Shown here piece after piece: positions 1 to 7,561 of a stretch of 64,000 nucleotides of DNA; position 1 is the stretch's first letter, and every line of letters begins with the position of its first letter. Location: NCBI RefSeq assembly GCF_027922045.1, contig NZ_BSEX01000020.1, positions 1 to 64,000 of the forward strand. Reading direction: 5' to 3'. Below the pieces are notes generated by a model that searched no databases, had not been told where the DNA came from, and saw nothing but the letters and a program-made list of their open reading frames with translations. Made by a program: the position numbers and the translations under genes. This DNA is from Microbacterium terregens. GTDB taxonomy: Bacteria > Pseudomonadota > Alphaproteobacteria > Sphingomonadales > Sphingomonadaceae.

Positions 1-1
1 A

Positions 2-37
2 ATCGCCCTCGCTGCCACCGTCATCTTCTGGCTGTGA
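2..37 (+). CDS. 3' end of a gene running off the left edge
   Basis: The first 36 bases read in one frame as eleven mostly hydrophobic residues (IALAATVIFWL) followed by TGA. This looks like the last part of a membrane segment of a plus-strand protein whose body is outside the window. It could equally be a chance frame, because so little is visible. It would converge on the minus-strand gene ending at 90. Confidence 0.25.
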   Translation: MALAATVIFWL

Positions 38-89
38 TCAACGAGTCCTGACCCTAGACACGCCCACGGTGTCAGTCGCTCATGGCACG

Positions 90-671
90 CTAGGCCTCTA
101 TCAACCCTTCACGGAGATACCGAAGCTCGCGCCCACAGGACGCGAGAAAGTTCTGTGCGGCTTCCGGGTCCCAGGAGGACAGAGTTTCGGGCCGCTCAAG
201 GGTCGTTATGCCCTGCTCTAGAAGTGTGGCCAGCATCGGATCTTCTGCTCGCGAAGCTATCGCCCGCAAAGTTACGCCGGCAGTATCGGCGGCCGCCCAA
301 TTGAGCGCCACCGTCGCTCGCCCATAATCACCATCCTGAAGGTCCATTGACCTAATCGAGGCTAGCTGCCGGTCGAAAGATTGGATGGTTAGATCTATGG
401 CATGGACACCAATCTCGGCAACGCGCTTTCGGCTCTGGCTGATCCTCTCTTGCTCCGCGGCTGCCGCACGAGCAATGGCCTCATCTGCGCGCCTGTCAGC
501 AGCCTGTCGCGCCGCGTCCTCACGGTCACGCGCTTCCCGCTCTCGCCGCGCGGAGTCGCGCTCGCCACGGCGCGCAATCACAGCCGTCACCCCGATAGCG
601 AGCAGCGCGCCAATCGTCTGCACAACTGACGAACCCGCGCTTATCCAGTCGGTTACGGTCGGCCCAGACAT
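90..671 (-). CDS. Membrane-anchored coiled-coil protein next to the element repressor
   Basis: This 193-residue protein matches no family I recognise. Residues about 10-33 form one hydrophobic segment. Residues 34-85 are extremely rich in Arg, Glu and Ala with a heptad-like pattern, which suggests a long charged coiled coil on the cytoplasmic side. The C-terminal half is helical and ordinary. The start is supported by a strong GGGGGGAGG ribosome binding site four bases upstream of the ATG. The gene begins 12 nt after the repressor gene stops, on the same strand, so it is probably co-transcribed with the repressor and expressed while the element is silent in the chromosome. Such positions often hold superinfection-exclusion or immunity genes; that role is inference only. 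Confidence 0.7.
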   Translation of the reverse strand: MSGPTVTDWISAGSSVVQTIGALLAIGVTAVIARRGERDSARREREARDREDAARQAADRRADEAIARAAAAEQERISQSRKRVAEIGVHAIDLTIQSFDRQLASIRSMDLQDGDYGRATVALNWAAADTAGVTLRAIASRAEDPMLATLLEQGITTLERPETLSSWDPEAAQNFLASCGRELRYLREGLIEA

Positions 672-683
672 GATGCCTCCCCC

Positions 684-1424
684 CTAGAACCCCAATGCCT
701 CATCCCACGGCATCACCCGATGCACGGCGGCGACCTGCTCATTCGGCACGGCGAAAGTCGTATCCGGATTGAACTGGCGCAGCAGCACCGCGCCTGGGCG
801 ACGGCGGACGAGCTGCTTGATGAGGACGTGCCGCACTTCCTCGCCGTCGAAGGTTGGCCCGCGCAGCTGAACCACGACGTCGTCGCCGACACCGGGAGAG
901 CGCTTAGGATCGACGAGCACGCGTCTGCCGGAGTCGTAGCGCGGCTCCATCGAATGGCCCGCCACCTCTACGACGTAGAGATCGGGACGGCCGGTGACGC
1001 CGATCGGGCGCGCCATGAAGTCGAGCGCCTCGGCCATGTGGACTTCCGTCTGCTCGACCCGAACCACCACCCCCGCTTCGTCGCCATATTCCAGGTCGGC
1101 GCCTAGGGCGCTGCCATAAATCGGCAGGGTCTTGGGCAGGCGTCGGAAGGCTTCGGAAGAAACTCCTCCTGCCGCAGGAATAGTCCGTTCGATACCGCTC
1201 TCGCGCCCCAGCAACCAGTCGGAGGTGGTGCCAAGTTCGGCGGCAATGGCATCGAGCCGCGCCGCACCAGGCATGGCCCCCTTCTTGATGATGTTGCGAA
1301 TCCCATCGGGCTGCCCGAGCGCTGCCATAGAGATTTCGCGCGCCGTGACGTTCAGCTCCGAAAGCTTCGCCTCAAGTCGCTCTTTCAGGATTTCAGGTGC
1401 GGCACCCATGACGCGCTTCTGCAT
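684..1424 (-). CDS. XRE/S24-family phage repressor (CI/LexA-like)
   Basis: This is a lysogeny repressor with an N-terminal helix-turn-helix (ending near TTSDWLLG) and a C-terminal S24 self-cleaving peptidase domain. The catalytic serine is in GHSMEP (residue about 158) and the lysine in HVLIK (about 203). Proteins of this family hold prophage genes off until RecA stimulates autocleavage. The frame stays open to a GTG at 1475, but that extension would encode the operator palindromes at 1447-1474. The ATG at 1424, preceded by GGAAAG, is therefore the better start, giving 246 residues; an ATG at 1409 is also possible. It faces the Cro-like gene at 1496 across a short operator region. Confidence 0.85.
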   Translation of the reverse strand: MQKRVMGAAPEILKERLEAKLSELNVTAREISMAALGQPDGIRNIIKKGAMPGAARLDAIAAELGTTSDWLLGRESGIERTIPAAGGVSSEAFRRLPKTLPIYGSALGADLEYGDEAGVVVRVEQTEVHMAEALDFMARPIGVTGRPDLYVVEVAGHSMEPRYDSGRRVLVDPKRSPGVGDDVVVQLRGPTFDGEEVRHVLIKQLVRRRPGAVLLRQFNPDTTFAVPNEQVAAVHRVMPWDEALGF

Positions 1425-1446
1425 CAGCCTGCTGCTTTCCGCGAGC

Positions 1447-1474
1447 GTCAAGTTTGACGTTGACAGCAACGTCA
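1447..1474. promoter_or_regulatory. Overlapping palindromic operators between repressor and Cro-like gene
   Basis: Two dyads overlap here. The first is GTCAAGTTTGAC (1447-1458), with 5-base arms. The second is TGACGTTGACAGCAACGTCA (1455-1474), with perfect 8-base arms and a 4-base spacer. A perfect TTGACA -35-like hexamer sits at 1460-1465 facing the plus-strand gene, and a TTGACG (1451 to 1446) faces the repressor. This is the expected layout of a phage OR region in which the repressor and Cro-like protein compete. Binding by these proteins is inferred. Confidence 0.65.
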
Positions 1475-1495
1475 CGGCTGACGCACAAGCACGTC

Positions 1496-1849
1496 ATGGA
1501 CAACGCGTATCAGAACGCACTGGGAACAGTGGCAGACACTTACGAAGCCGCAGTCGCGGAGCATGGGGGCAAGTCTCTCGCCCGCGTCGCGACGATCGTC
1601 GTCAGCAGCGGTGCGTTCTTCACGCGGCTGCGCGAGGGGAAGACCTTCCACGTCCACAACCTTGAAAAATTCGCGGCTTGGTTCCGAGACCCAGCTAATT
1701 GGCCGAACCTGTGCATCCCTCATGACGCAGCCATCGCGCTCACCAGCATTGGCCGTCCCCCTATCGCTGACATGCAGCATTCTTACCGCACAGGTGCGGC
1801 ACACGTCGCATCGAATGCAGGCATCGCTTTCGATCGGAACCGCGCGTGA
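1496..1849 (+). CDS. Cro-like small regulator, divergent from the repressor
   Basis: This 117-residue protein begins at an ATG (MDNAYQNAL). The frame is open from a TTG at 1454, but that stretch is operator DNA. It has a small alpha-helical body; a segment around SLARVATIVVSSGAFFTRLREG has the turn-and-recognition-helix feel of XRE/Cro proteins, although I cannot make a confident family match. It is the first gene to the right of the repressor and its stop overlaps the GTG start of the next gene. By position it should be the early regulator that opposes the repressor. No clear Shine-Dalgarno precedes the ATG, and the -35 at 1460-1465 would place transcription very close to it, so the mRNA may be nearly leaderless. 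Confidence 0.6.
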   Translation: MDNAYQNALGTVADTYEAAVAEHGGKSLARVATIVVSSGAFFTRLREGKTFHVHNLEKFAAWFRDPANWPNLCIPHDAAIALTSIGRPPIADMQHSYRTGAAHVASNAGIAFDRNRA

Positions 1850-2340
1850 CGTTGCCCCGCATCCCCGACACAGCGGCCGACGCCGTGCTGCAGATCGCTG
1901 GCCGGATCGGCTATCCGGCGGCGGCCGCGGTCGTCGGTCGCTCGACGGCGTGCATCCGCGACTGGACCAACGAGGCCACCACTTCTTGCCCCAGCTTCGT
2001 CCAGGCGGTCGCCCTCGACGCCGCATACATCGCCGCGGGCGGCGAGAACGCTCCGCTGTTCGATGCCTATGCGGCGCAGCTCAACATCACGGTCGCTGAG
2101 CGCACCGCCTGCGTCCGCGCCCTCTCCGAAGAGGTCGCCACCGCCGCCCGCGAGTGCGGCGAGTTGATCGCCACCAGTTTGTCGGTCTGCCAGACCGGCC
2201 ACAGCCCCAACGATGTGCAGCGCGCATTGCTCGAAGCCGATCAGGCCGAGACCGCCGTCGCCGCCATCAAGCGCCGGCTGTTCAGTTTCCTCAAGACCGG
2301 CGCGGGGCCGGTCAGGAAAGCCGGGGGTTCCCACCAATGA
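1846..2340 (+). CDS. Element protein of unknown function (early operon)
   Basis: This 164-residue soluble protein starts at a GTG overlapping the stop of the preceding gene (GTGA). Residues 10-45 (AVLQIAGRIGYPAAAAVVGRSTACIRDW) resemble a helix-turn-helix used by phage CII/Cro-like proteins. The rest is Ala- and Glu-rich and helical. It could be a CII-like activator or a replication accessory protein. Its stop overlaps the next start by ATGA, so it is translationally coupled to the Ogr-like gene. Confidence 0.6.
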   Translation: MTLPRIPDTAADAVLQIAGRIGYPAAAAVVGRSTACIRDWTNEATTSCPSFVQAVALDAAYIAAGGENAPLFDAYAAQLNITVAERTACVRALSEEVATAARECGELIATSLSVCQTGHSPNDVQRALLEADQAETAVAAIKRRLFSFLKTGAGPVRKAGGSHQ

Positions 2341-2672
2341 GTCGCACTGCGCGTCCGCGCCAGCCTTCTTTCGACTGCCCACACTGCCGGTCGCGCGCGA
2401 TCGTGCGCAGCAGCGAGCAAACCACGCCGCTTGTGCGGGAGCTGGATTACGCCTGCACCAACCACCACTGCGGCCACACCTTCGTCGCCCAGCTGGAGGC
2501 GGTTCGCACCATCGTGCCCAGCGCGATGCCGAACCCCAGCGTCTACCTGCCGTTCGGCAACCGCAACCTCGGGCCAAAGCGCCTGCCCGTTCCCGCCAAC
2601 GATGATGTCCGCGTGCCGGCCAATGAGGACGGCCCCAGCGTCGCCCAGGCGCCCGATCCCATGAGCGGCTGA
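2337..2672 (+). CDS. Ogr/Delta-like zinc-finger transcriptional activator
   Basis: This 111-residue protein carries the Ogr/Delta zinc-binding pattern near its N-terminus. CPHC is followed after about 22 residues by a second pair in CTNHHC, then GHTF. In phage P2, Ogr activates late genes; in the satellite P4, Delta does the same and can switch on helper late genes. Homology to that family is read from the cysteine spacing and the following Phe-Val-x-x-Leu-Glu pattern. The start is the ATG overlapping the upstream stop (ATGA). The C-terminal 50 residues are Pro/Asn-rich and look disordered. Finding such a gene on an element with no visible structural genes suggests a satellite that acts on helper promoters. 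Confidence 0.7.
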   Translation: MSRTARPRQPSFDCPHCRSRAIVRSSEQTTPLVRELDYACTNHHCGHTFVAQLEAVRTIVPSAMPNPSVYLPFGNRNLGPKRLPVPANDDVRVPANEDGPSVAQAPDPMSG

Positions 2673-2794
2673 CCCGACGCGGCGCCCGCCGCGACAGCCT
2701 GAACTGACCCCGTTTCGATCCGCCCGCCCCGGCGGCAGCGACCCCCGCTGCCGGGAACGGCCCCCGCTTGCCTGTGAAAGACCGAACCACCCCC

Positions 2795-5521
2795 ATGCGC
2801 GCCGAAATACACACCGAGGTGACCAAGCGCCTGAAGGCGAAGTTCGCCTTTAAGGAGGAGGGCACCTACCTGCGCAAGGGCAAGTGCCCCCAATGCGATA
2901 AGCTCGATCTGTGGACCTGGGCCGAAAAGCCCTGGGTACTTCGCTGCGGTCGCATCGAGCGCTGTGGCTGGGAAGGCCATGTAAAGGAGCTCTTCAACGA
3001 CATCTTCGACGACTGGTCGAAGCGCCACAAGCAGACCGAGCAGCAGCCCAACGCCGCCGCTGACGCGTACCTTCAGCACGCCCGCGGCTTCGACCTACTC
3101 GGCCTGCGCGGCTGCTATACGCAGGAGCGGTACCACGACCAGGCGCTGAACATCGGCACCGCCACCGTGCGCTTCCCCCTTCCCGGCGGCACCTATTGGG
3201 AACGGCTGATCGACCAGCCTGCCCGCTTCGGAAAGAAGAAGGCCCGCTTCGGCTACGGCGGCTCCTACCGGGGCCAGTGGTGGGCGATGCCCGCGCACAG
3301 CATGGCCGCGCTCGCCGCCCTGGACGAGATCTGGCTGGCAGAAGGCATCTTCGACGCCATCGCGCTGAACCAGTCGCCCGCCTTCCGTGACGCCGGCATC
3401 GCCGCCGTGTCGCTCATGAGCTGCAACAACTATCCCAAGGCCGCGCTCGACGATCTGCGCCGCGCCGCTGCTGCTGCCAATCGCGCCCCGCCCCGCCTGG
3501 TGTTCGCCTTCGACGTCGGCAAGGCTGGCACCGAATACACGCGCCGCTTCGTCAAGCAGGCGCGCGAGGAAGGCTGGACGTGCGGTGCCGCGCAGGTCCG
3601 CGCGGATGGCGACATGGAGGGCGGCAAGCTCGACTGGAACGACCTCGCCCAGCGCGACCGCCTGACCACCGCGGATCTCGACGACTATCGCTGGAATGGC
3701 GAGGTGACGATCGCGCCCACCGCCGTCGCCAAGGCGAACCTGATCTACGAAAAGGATCGGTTCTCCAGCTTCCCGTTCACCCACGCCTGCCGCCAGTTCT
3801 GGGCCAGCGTCGCGACCGACAAGATCAACGACATCCTCGAAAAGTGGGAAACGTCGGACGATCCCGAACACGAACAGTTCAAGGAGATGGATTGGGACGA
3901 GAAGCTGAAGGCGGCCGCCGCCCAGGCGATCTCGATCGAGGAACTGGCGAACTGCACCTTCCGCACCCTCTACTATCAGCGCGACCCGAACCTTGAGGAA
4001 GGCGCCTACTACTTCCGCATCGACTTCCCGAGCGACCGCCCCTCGGTGAAGGCGACCTTCAGCGGCTCGGCCTGCACCGCCGGTGCCGAGTTCAAGAAGC
4101 GGCTCGCCTCGATCGCGCCCGGCGCGCTGTGGACCGGCAGCACCCAGCACCTCGACAAGCTGATGCAGCGCCAGTGGGGCACCGTGCCGCTGGTCGATGC
4201 GATCCAGCACACCGGCTACTCGATCGAGCATAGCGCCTACATCTTCGGCGACCTGGCCGTGCATGCCGGCCGCGTGCACGAACCGAACGACGAGGATTAC
4301 TTCGTCCTCGGCAAGCAGTCGGTGAAGCTGCGCACCAACGAGCGCATCCTGAAGATCCGCTACGACGCCGACCAGCTCGACCTGTCCTGGGTTCGCCTGG
4401 TCTGGGTCGCCTTCGGCCCCAAGGGCATGGTCGTGCTCGCCTTCTGGGTGCTGTCGTTCTTTGCCGAACAGATCCGCGCCGCCCAGGACAGCATCGCCTT
4501 CCTGGAAGCGACCGGCATCCCCGGCACCGGCAAGTCGACGCTGCTGGAGTTCCTGTGGAAGGCGACCGGCCGCGCCAACTACGAGGGCTTCGACCCGACC
4601 AAGGCGACCAACGCCGGCATCGCCCGCACGCTAGGTCAGGTCGGCAACCTGCCGGTCGTGCTGATCGAGGGCGACCGTGGGCAGGACACGCCGCACAGCC
4701 GCCGCTTTGAATGGGACGAGCTGAAGACCGCCTATAACGGTCGCGCCGTCCGCACCCGCGCCATTGCCAACGGCGGCATGGAGACGTTCGAGCCGCCGTT
4801 CCGCGGCGCGATCATCATCGCCCAGAACGCCACCGTCGAAGCCTCGATGGCCCTGCGCGAGCGCATCATGGCGATCGACTTCGACAAGTCGCGCTTCAGC
4901 CCCCAGACCAAGACGGCGGTCGAGCAGCTGTCCGCTCTGGAATGCGCCGACATCAGCGGCTTTCCCGTCCACATCGCCCGCCGCGAGGCCGAGATCCTGG
5001 AGCGCTATTTCGAGCGCTTCAAGGCGCACGAAGCCGCGATGCTGAAGCACCCCGGCATCCGCAACGGCCGCCTGGCGAAGAACCATGCCCAGGTCGCCGC
5101 GATGCTGGACGCGATGCAGGTCGTGATCGGCAACATCCGCGCGGACGAGGCGGCCGAAACCCAAGCCTTCATCCTCAAGATGCTGGAGGAACGCCAGCGC
5201 ACCACCGAATCCGATCATCCCCACGTCGAGAAGTTCTGGGAGAACTTCGACTTCATCCGCTCGCGCGAAAGCGGTGAAGGCGCGACCGCGATCAATCACA
5301 GCCGCGACCCCGCCGTGCTGGCGATCTCGATGCCCCATTTCGAGAGCCGGTGCGCCGATTACCGGCTCTCCCTGCCCTGCACCATGGCCGAGCTGAAGCG
5401 CCTGCTGCCGACCAGCAAGGCCCGCAAGTTCATCGCCAAGAATCACTCGGTCAACAGCGTCGCCGACAAGACGGTCAGCTGCTGGACCTTCCGCAATCCC
5501 GATCATCCCACCACGAAATGA
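2795..5521 (+). CDS. Phage-type primase-helicase (zinc finger, Toprim, P-loop ATPase)
   Basis: This protein of about 908 residues combines modules for starting DNA replication. A zinc-ribbon-like region has cysteines near residues 31, 34, 51 and 57 (CPQC then CGRIERC). A Toprim-like segment (LDEIWLAEGIFDAIAL) lies near residue 180. A helicase-type ATPase follows, with Walker A GIPGTGKST at about 574-582, a Walker B-like LPVVLIEGD and an IIIAQN sensor. The arrangement is like replication proteins of P4-like and lambdoid elements. The frame extends up to a TTG at 2768; a GTG at 2774 and the ATG at 2795 are the realistic starts, and none has a strong ribosome site. The stop overlaps the next gene's possible ATG. 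No separate initiator is seen, so it is probably the element's main replication enzyme. Confidence 0.85.
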   Translation: MRAEIHTEVTKRLKAKFAFKEEGTYLRKGKCPQCDKLDLWTWAEKPWVLRCGRIERCGWEGHVKELFNDIFDDWSKRHKQTEQQPNAAADAYLQHARGFDLLGLRGCYTQERYHDQALNIGTATVRFPLPGGTYWERLIDQPARFGKKKARFGYGGSYRGQWWAMPAHSMAALAALDEIWLAEGIFDAIALNQSPAFRDAGIAAVSLMSCNNYPKAALDDLRRAAAAANRAPPRLVFAFDVGKAGTEYTRRFVKQAREEGWTCGAAQVRADGDMEGGKLDWNDLAQRDRLTTADLDDYRWNGEVTIAPTAVAKANLIYEKDRFSSFPFTHACRQFWASVATDKINDILEKWETSDDPEHEQFKEMDWDEKLKAAAAQAISIEELANCTFRTLYYQRDPNLEEGAYYFRIDFPSDRPSVKATFSGSACTAGAEFKKRLASIAPGALWTGSTQHLDKLMQRQWGTVPLVDAIQHTGYSIEHSAYIFGDLAVHAGRVHEPNDEDYFVLGKQSVKLRTNERILKIRYDADQLDLSWVRLVWVAFGPKGMVVLAFWVLSFFAEQIRAAQDSIAFLEATGIPGTGKSTLLEFLWKATGRANYEGFDPTKATNAGIARTLGQVGNLPVVLIEGDRGQDTPHSRRFEWDELKTAYNGRAVRTRAIANGGMETFEPPFRGAIIIAQNATVEASMALRERIMAIDFDKSRFSPQTKTAVEQLSALECADISGFPVHIARREAEILERYFERFKAHEAAMLKHPGIRNGRLAKNHAQVAAMLDAMQVVIGNIRADEAAETQAFILKMLEERQRTTESDHPHVEKFWENFDFIRSRESGEGATAINHSRDPAVLAISMPHFESRCADYRLSLPCTMAELKRLLPTSKARKFIAKNHSVNSVADKTVSCWTFRNPDHPTTK

Positions 5522-5535
5522 GGAGCGCATTTCTC

Positions 5536-6273
5536 ATGCTGCACAGCCACGCCCTTACACCCGCCCCGCGCAAGCCGTTCCTGCCCCGGATCCCGGATGC
5601 CCACCCGCTGACCCCCGGCGGTTATCTCGCGCTACGCCGCAAAGCCGCCGGCCTGGAGATCCGCGACCTCGCCAAGCGCCTTACCGACCTGCGCAACGCC
5701 CAGATCGAGGCGCGCGAGCTGCCCGCCGGCATGCTCGGCATGCGGCAGGACTTCGTGAAGGTCATCATCATGCTGGAGGCGAAGGGCGTCCGCGCCCGCC
5801 ATCCGGAGACGCTGGAGGCAATCGCGGCCGTGATGCCGTTCGACGCCGGGGTTTACCAGCAGCTGGCCTACGGCAACCCGCGCCGCCACCCCCGCGTCTG
5901 CCGCGGCTGCGGCTGCTCGACGCACGACAGCTGCCAGCACGAACAATGGGGCAGCTGCTCCTGGGTCAGTCCCACGCAGTGCAGCCATTGCGCCGCCAAG
6001 GGCACCCGCACCGGCATCCTCGTGATCTACGGCCCGCCGGGGAGCGGCAAGACGACGAACGCGCAGGCGTTCGCCAAGCACTATGATCGTGTCAACGTCA
6101 TCGACACCTGGGAACAGGACGGCCGGCACCGCGACGTGCGCGACGGCGACCTGGTGCTGACCAACGCACCCGTTGCCATGATCGAAGCCGCTTTCCCCAA
6201 GACGGACCTGATCTCGATCGAGGACGCGCTGGAAGCGATCGGCGCGACCGCCGTGAAGGGACGCCGCGCATGA
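5536..6273 (+). CDS. Small P-loop NTPase with a cysteine cluster
   Basis: The protein is about 245 residues. The N-terminal half resembles a DNA-binding fold (TPGGYLALRRKAAGLEIRDLA looks like an XRE helix-turn-helix). A cysteine-rich patch follows (CRGCGC, then four more Cys within about 25 residues) that could bind one or two zinc ions. The C-terminal half is a compact P-loop domain starting GPPGSGKTT. I chose the ATG at 5536 because GAGGAG lies ten bases upstream; an in-frame ATG at 5518 overlaps the primase stop as ATGA. Linking a helix-turn-helix, a zinc knuckle and a kinase-like P-loop is uncommon. The function is unknown; a replication or nucleotide-metabolism role is inference from its place between primase and GapR-like genes. 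Confidence 0.7.
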   Translation: MLHSHALTPAPRKPFLPRIPDAHPLTPGGYLALRRKAAGLEIRDLAKRLTDLRNAQIEARELPAGMLGMRQDFVKVIIMLEAKGVRARHPETLEAIAAVMPFDAGVYQQLAYGNPRRHPRVCRGCGCSTHDSCQHEQWGSCSWVSPTQCSHCAAKGTRTGILVIYGPPGSGKTTNAQAFAKHYDRVNVIDTWEQDGRHRDVRDGDLVLTNAPVAMIEAAFPKTDLISIEDALEAIGATAVKGRRA

Positions 6274-6638
6274 CCAGGATGAGCGTGCGCGCCGTCCCCG
6301 ACGGCAAGGGCGGCTTCCGCCACGAACCGACGCCCTATGTGCCGCCCGCCCGCAAGGGCAAGCGCACCGGCGCGGCCGGGCGCGAGCCCATGAAGGCGAT
6401 CAACACCGACAATGTCTCGGCCGAGCAGCTGCGCCTCCTGATCGAGCGCATCGAGCGCCTGGAGGAAGAGCGGCAGGGAATCGCTGACGACATCAAGGAC
6501 GTCTACGCCGAGGCGAAGTCGACCGGGTTCGATCCCAAGACGATGAAGGTCATCATCCGCCTGCGCGGCATGGAGAAGCACCACCGCGACGAAGCGGACA
6601 TGCTGCTCGAAACCTACAAGCAGAGCCTCGGCATATGA
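6270..6638 (+). CDS. GapR-like (DUF2312) DNA-binding protein
   Basis: Residues 41-122 match the GapR/DUF2312 family. They contain a long helix pair (LRLLIERIERLEEER, then DIKDVYAEAKSTGFD) ending in the KTMKVIIRLRG and RDEADMLLETY motifs. In Caulobacter, GapR clamps overtwisted DNA and stimulates topoisomerases during replication. Forty basic, Pro/Gly-rich residues precede the domain. The start at 6270 overlaps the upstream stop by ATGA, but an internal ATG at 6390 would give the usual 82-residue length. A mobile-element copy may help the element's own replication or its chromatin. Confidence 0.85.
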   Translation: MTRMSVRAVPDGKGGFRHEPTPYVPPARKGKRTGAAGREPMKAINTDNVSAEQLRLLIERIERLEEERQGIADDIKDVYAEAKSTGFDPKTMKVIIRLRGMEKHHRDEADMLLETYKQSLGI

Positions 6639-6916
6639 CCGCGCAGCGCTTCTACCGCACCTATGCGCGGGATTGGACGCCGACCGGTTGGGCAACCGAG
6701 CCGCAGTATCCGGGGCAGATGCACTCCACGCACGATCGGCCGGCTGCCTGCATCGACTGTGGCGGCAAGCTGATCCGGTGGGTTCTGCCGCAGCACGTCC
6801 TGAAGGCTGATCCTGACGTGCGCTTCTACGACTGGATCTGCGCCAAAGATCACCTCACCGCCGAGGTGCCGATCGCGACGCTGCTCGGTTCCCCGCATCA
6901 GGGCATCAGCCAATGA
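6635..6916 (+). CDS. Small element protein with a CxxC motif
   Basis: This 93-residue protein of unknown function contains CIDCGGKL near residue 39 and a third cysteine near residue 70 (CAKDH), enough for a small zinc site. It is rich in aromatic residues at the N-terminus. The ATG overlaps the GapR-like stop by 4 nt, and its own stop overlaps the next ATG by 4 nt, so it is embedded in the coupled operon. I recognise no family. Confidence 0.6.
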   Translation: MTAQRFYRTYARDWTPTGWATEPQYPGQMHSTHDRPAACIDCGGKLIRWVLPQHVLKADPDVRFYDWICAKDHLTAEVPIATLLGSPHQGISQ

Positions 6917-7338
6917 CGGCTGAGGTCTGGACCCGCTGGCCCGGTGTCTGCGCGGACATCGCGCACCACCTGGCCGAGCGGCGGGCAACCGAATGGCCCG
7001 CCCTGGTCGAAGCCGGCAGGATCGCGGCCGACTGGTCGGCAGATGGCATTCGCGTGATGCGCGCCATCGCCGCCAGCTGGGCGCTGATCGCGGCCGACCG
7101 TTCGGAACCGGCGTCGCTCTACGACCCCGCCCAGGGCGGCGCCACGCGCGACGAACGCCTCGCCACCCTCACCGACGCCGCAAACCGCGCGCGCACCGCT
7201 GCGAACGCGAACCGCGGCGATCGCGAAGCGGAGACGCTCGCCGACATGATCGAATCCCTCCGGAAATGGGAGGCAGCGGACGAGCGAGGTCGCGCCGCCC
7301 TCCTGTCATTCCCCACCACCCTTGGAGAAGCCGCGTGA
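6913..7338 (+). CDS. Element protein of unknown function
   Basis: This 141-residue, Ala-rich, fully helical soluble protein has several Trp residues in its first half. No catalytic motif is visible. Both ends overlap neighbouring genes by 4 nt (ATGA upstream, GTGA downstream), which supports it being a real translated gene. Confidence 0.55.
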   Translation: MTAEVWTRWPGVCADIAHHLAERRATEWPALVEAGRIAADWSADGIRVMRAIAASWALIAADRSEPASLYDPAQGGATRDERLATLTDAANRARTAANANRGDREAETLADMIESLRKWEAADERGRAALLSFPTTLGEAA

Positions 7339-7472
7339 ACAACCACCCTAAAAGCCGCCGCGCCCGCGCCCTCCGCGCGCTCGGTATCATCGTCGTCATC
7401 GTCGGCACCTGCCTCGCTATCCCCGTCGTCCTGGTGAAGCTGTTCTCCGACGCCAAGGGGGAGCGCCGCTAA
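7335..7472 (+). CDS. Small single-pass membrane protein
   Basis: This is a 45-residue protein starting at GTG, with GGAGAAG just upstream. A strongly basic N-terminus (KSRRARALR) is followed by one hydrophobic helix of about 20 residues (IIVVIVGTCLAIPVVLVKLF) and a short charged tail. That makes a membrane miniprotein with the N-terminus probably inside. Its start overlaps the previous stop and its TAA shares one base with the ATG of the next small gene. The function is unknown. Confidence 0.55.
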   Translation: MNNHPKSRRARALRALGIIVVIVGTCLAIPVVLVKLFSDAKGERR

Positions 7473-7561
7473 TGTCGCGCCAGTACATCGTCGTCGAGAA
7501 CGCCGGGATGGTCGGCGAGCAGGATGTCCGGGCCCATGAAGTGGGTCGGTTCACCGAATGA
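7472..7561 (+). CDS. 29-residue small protein in the coupled operon
   Basis: The reading frame starts at an ATG that shares a base with the preceding TAA (TAATG) and ends in TGA overlapping the next ATG (ATGA). GGGGAG lies nine bases upstream. The peptide (29 residues, beginning MSRQYIVVENAGMV) has no recognised domain. The evidence for it is positional: without it there would be an 85-base hole in an otherwise gapless run of overlapping genes. It might serve only to couple translation. Confidence 0.45.
   Translation: MSRQYIVVENAGMVGEQDVRAHEVGRFTE

Noticed and set aside
1783..2865. A 360-codon minus-strand frame across the early element genes
   Set aside because: It opposes three consistently overlapping plus-strand genes, one of which has a zinc-finger motif.
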